Of a stretch of DNA of 64,000 nt, positions 62,492 to 64,000 are shown piece by piece. The first letter of the stretch is position 1; each line of letters starts with the position of its first letter. The position numbers and the translations under genes are program-made. The DNA is from CAVQBC01 sp963848415 (lineage in GTDB: Bacteria > Actinomycetota > Thermoleophilia > Solirubrobacterales > Solirubrobacteraceae). Under the pieces are notes generated by a model. It saw only the letters and a list, made by a program, of their open reading frames with translations. It did not search any database and was not told where the DNA came from. The stretch is taken from assembly GCA_963848415.1 (NCBI GenBank), contig CAWKDN010000003.1, positions 310,001 through 374,000 of the forward strand. The letters are read 5' to 3'.

Positions 62492-63621
62492 GCGCCACCA
62501 CGTACCCGTGCAACGCCTGCGGCCAGTCCGTCGGCGACCCCGATGGCCGGTGGTGGCCGATCGGGACAACGGGCGACTGGCTGTGCGCGCGCTGCTGGCA
62601 CGATCGCCAATACGGGCCGCGCGACGGCGTGTCGGCGCTGCAACGGCTGGCGTCGGAGGGGATCGACGCCCCGCCCGAGATCGACGCCCGCTACGCCGGG
62701 CGGGTGTTGAACTTGGCCGAGCTGCTGGCCGAGGACGACGACGAGCAGGAGTGGGTGATCGACCGCTTCGCGGCGCGCGGCGCTCTGACCGTGTTGTCCG
62801 GCTACCAGGGCGTTGGCAAGTCATTGCTGACGTCGGTGTTGGCCGCCGCCGCGCAGACGGGCGGCGGCACGGTCGCGGGGATCGAGGTGGCCGACGTCCC
62901 GGCAGTGGTCGTGGACGCCGAGCAGGGCCGTCGGGTGATTCGTAAGCGGTTGAAGGCGGCGGGCACCACGCCGCTGTTGGGCTACGTCATGGCAGCCGGG
63001 TTGAACGTGCGCGCCGGGGTCGACCAAGCGTTCCTGATCGACATGGCCCGCACCCACGGGGCCGGGTTGTTGATCGCGGACTCGCTGTTGCGGATGTCCG
63101 GCGGCGCCGACGAGAACGATTCGGAGATGCGCCACGTCATGGAGGCGTGGACGACCGTCGCCCAGGAGGCCGACGTGGCGGTGGTCGTACTCGCCCACCG
63201 TGGCAAGGACCCGAAAGTGCTCTACCGGGGCCACACCACCATTGGCGACGTCGCCGATGGGGTGTTCGCGTTGGAGCGGGTCGAGGGCGACCCCGACCAC
63301 CGCACGCGCCGCCGGTTGCGCTGCGGGAAGCTGAGACTGGACGAGGAACCCGCCGACCGTTGGCTGCGGATCACCGGCTCGCCGTTGGGGGTGGCCGCCG
63401 CGGCCCCGTTCGGCGACGCGCCGGTGCGCGACGAACTGCAGGACGCGATCCTCGGCTACGTCGTCAAGCACTGGCCAATCACCCAGGCCGACGCGCTGCG
63501 CGGGGTCGGCCGCCAGAAGGACGACAAGACGGGCCGCAACGCGATCCAGGCGTTGCTCGACGCGGGGTTGCTGATCCGCGGCGACGACGGCCTGCGCCCG
63601 GGACCGGGAGCGCGGCCATGA
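62488..63621 (+). CDS. RepA/DnaB-like AAA ATPase with N-terminal zinc finger
   Basis: 377 residues from GTG. Residues 8-36 hold two Cys pairs (CNACG; CARCW) of a small zinc ribbon. Residues about 85-290 are a RecA-fold ATPase: Walker A GYQGVGKSLL, VVVDAEQGRRVIRKRL, Walker B LLIADSLLRMSGGADEN and the sensor-like VVVLAHRGK. The C-terminus (about 310-377) looks like a winged helix (ILGYVVKHWPITQADALRGVGRQKDDKTGRNAIQALLDAGLLIRGDDGLRPG). Such proteins act as helicase or replication-initiation ATPases of plasmids, phages and integrative elements. The iterated DNA begins at its stop codon. Confidence 0.75.
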   Translation: MSATTYPCNACGQSVGDPDGRWWPIGTTGDWLCARCWHDRQYGPRDGVSALQRLASEGIDAPPEIDARYAGRVLNLAELLAEDDDEQEWVIDRFAARGALTVLSGYQGVGKSLLTSVLAAAAQTGGGTVAGIEVADVPAVVVDAEQGRRVIRKRLKAAGTTPLLGYVMAAGLNVRAGVDQAFLIDMARTHGAGLLIADSLLRMSGGADENDSEMRHVMEAWTTVAQEADVAVVVLAHRGKDPKVLYRGHTTIGDVADGVFALERVEGDPDHRTRRRLRCGKLRLDEEPADRWLRITGSPLGVAAAAPFGDAPVRDELQDAILGYVVKHWPITQADALRGVGRQKDDKTGRNAIQALLDAGLLIRGDDGLRPGPGARP

Positions 63622-63887
63622 GGGGTGGTAACGACCCGACTACCACCCCCTACCACCCCACCATCGCGGGTTGGCGTGGGTGGGGTGGTAGCGGTGGGGG
63701 GTTCAGAAGCGAAGCTTCTGCCCCCCGCTACCACCCCCGCACCCGGTACCACCCCGAACGGTGGTACCGGGACCCCTACCACCCCCCAGCGGAACGCCGC
63801 CCCATCGGTGCCGGGGTTGGGGACCCAAAACGCCGTCGAGCGCGATCGCTGAGGCCGCGCCGTTCCGGCCCGGGGGCGACGTCGTGA
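63618..63887 (+). CDS. Short His/Tyr/Pro-rich ORF overlapping the repeat region
   Basis: 89 residues from an ATG overlapping the ATPase stop. It contains four YHP tripeptides coded by TACCACCCC repeats and a Gly/Trp-rich stretch. Its stop overlaps the following GTG (GTGA), which supports translation through the region, but the composition may simply reflect the DNA repeats. Function unknown. Confidence 0.4.
   Translation: MRGGNDPTTTPYHPTIAGWRGWGGSGGGFRSEASAPRYHPRTRYHPERWYRDPYHPPAERRPIGAGVGDPKRRRARSLRPRRSGPGATS
63622..63785. repeat. Iterated TACCACCCC region with mutually exclusive hairpins (candidate origin or control region)
   Basis: TACCACCCC occurs at 63641, 63651, 63729, 63747 and 63777, and its complement GGGGTGGTA at 63622 and 63682; a partial complement (GGTGGTA) is at 63760. 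A 13-bp perfect inverted repeat (63682-63694 with 63725-63737) encloses a second stem, CAGAAGC (63704-63710) with GCTTCTG (63714-63720). The left arm can instead pair upstream: CTACCACCCCA (63650-63660) with TGGGGTGGTAG (63681-63691). Placement directly after a replication-type ATPase recalls iteron origins, but an attenuator-like or coding-repeat role is also possible. Confidence 0.6.
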
Positions 63888-64000
63888 TCCGCTGGCGCGC
63901 GACCGCCTACCGCTGGTCCTTCGACGGGGATGGCGACTGGTACGGACGCTGGCGGTCGCACCGCGCGGCGTTGGCCCAGGCGACCGGATGGGCCAGCCGG
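63884..64000 (+). CDS. Start of another element gene, cut by the window edge
   Basis: From GTG 63884 (overlapping the previous stop) it reads VIRWRATAYRWSFDGDGDWYGRWRSHRAALAQATGWASR, aromatic and Arg-rich, and continues past the edge. Too short to identify. Confidence 0.45.
   Translation, partial: MIRWRATAYRWSFDGDGDWYGRWRSHRAALAQATGWASR

Noticed and set aside
63625..63852. Second + strand frame through the iterated region (Pro/Thr-rich)
   Set aside because: The frame starting at 63618 overlaps the stop before it and the start after it, as all genes of the cassette do; this frame does not.

Overview
This window looks like a chromosome segment from a very GC-rich actinobacterium. Gene content and style (GTG starts, GTGA/ATGA overlaps, fused thioredoxin-reductase-like flavoprotein, coiled-coil proteins) suggest the Thermoleophilia/Solirubrobacterales, but that placement is inference from gene content, not a measured phylogeny. 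Many genes have a TANNNT -10 box only 6-8 bases before the start codon, so leaderless mRNAs are probably common.

Layout. 0-0.2 kb: N-terminus of a Tat-exported PhoX-type phosphatase. 0.3-1.0 kb: rpmI-rplT with a clear terminator. 1.0-5.2 kb: a SpoU/TrmH RNA methyltransferase, pheS and pheT. 5.2-9.4 kb: argC-argJ-argB-argD, tightly overlapping. 9.4-13.3 kb: a LacI regulator, a receiver/thioredoxin-reductase fusion and a secreted protein. 13.4-17.7 kb: a LysR remnant, a DedA protein, an MMPL exporter and its divergent TetR. 17.7-21.9 kb: a secreted M14 carboxypeptidase and a zinc alcohol dehydrogenase. 21.9-28.5 kb: a catabolic operon of GntR regulator, class III CoA-transferase, hydantoinase A, and hydantoinase B fused to an N-carbamoylsarcosine-amidase-like cysteine hydrolase. 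28.5-35.7 kb: phospholipase D-like protein, HMG-CoA-lyase family protein, argG, and a coiled-coil protein with a possible SCP2-like end. 35.7-37.4 kb: a decayed VapBC pair and an intact one. 37.4-43.3 kb: an NHL-repeat secreted protein and a complete polar amino-acid ABC transporter. 43.4-54.7 kb: an MFS transporter, ArsR-SRPBCC fusion, dnaE, TetR with its divergent membrane/SRPBCC pair, endonuclease IV, gltX, an HDOD-LuxR regulator and an Rrf2 regulator.

From about 54.7 kb to the right edge the character changes. Spacers are long, codon use is less GC-biased up to about 59.8 kb, and genes are mostly unrecognised. This stretch is probably an integrated phage-like or plasmid-like element. It carries a tandem-repeat acidic protein, a Gly-x-y protein with eight cysteines at three-residue spacing, an MrcB-like/HNH restriction endonuclease, a HEPN-like protein, an RHH/terminase-small-subunit-like protein, and a translationally coupled cassette ending in a RepA/DnaB-like ATPase. 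The cassette is followed by a strongly iterated, hairpin-forming region. No integrase or attachment site was found inside the window.

Caution on quality: the genes at 1.2-8.1 kb and 13.4-17.6 kb are broken by many single-base frameshifts, including in genes that should be essential such as pheT. Nearly all those I could localise are explained by one extra C directly after a G on the + strand. I treat these genes as intact in the organism and the breaks as sequence artefact.
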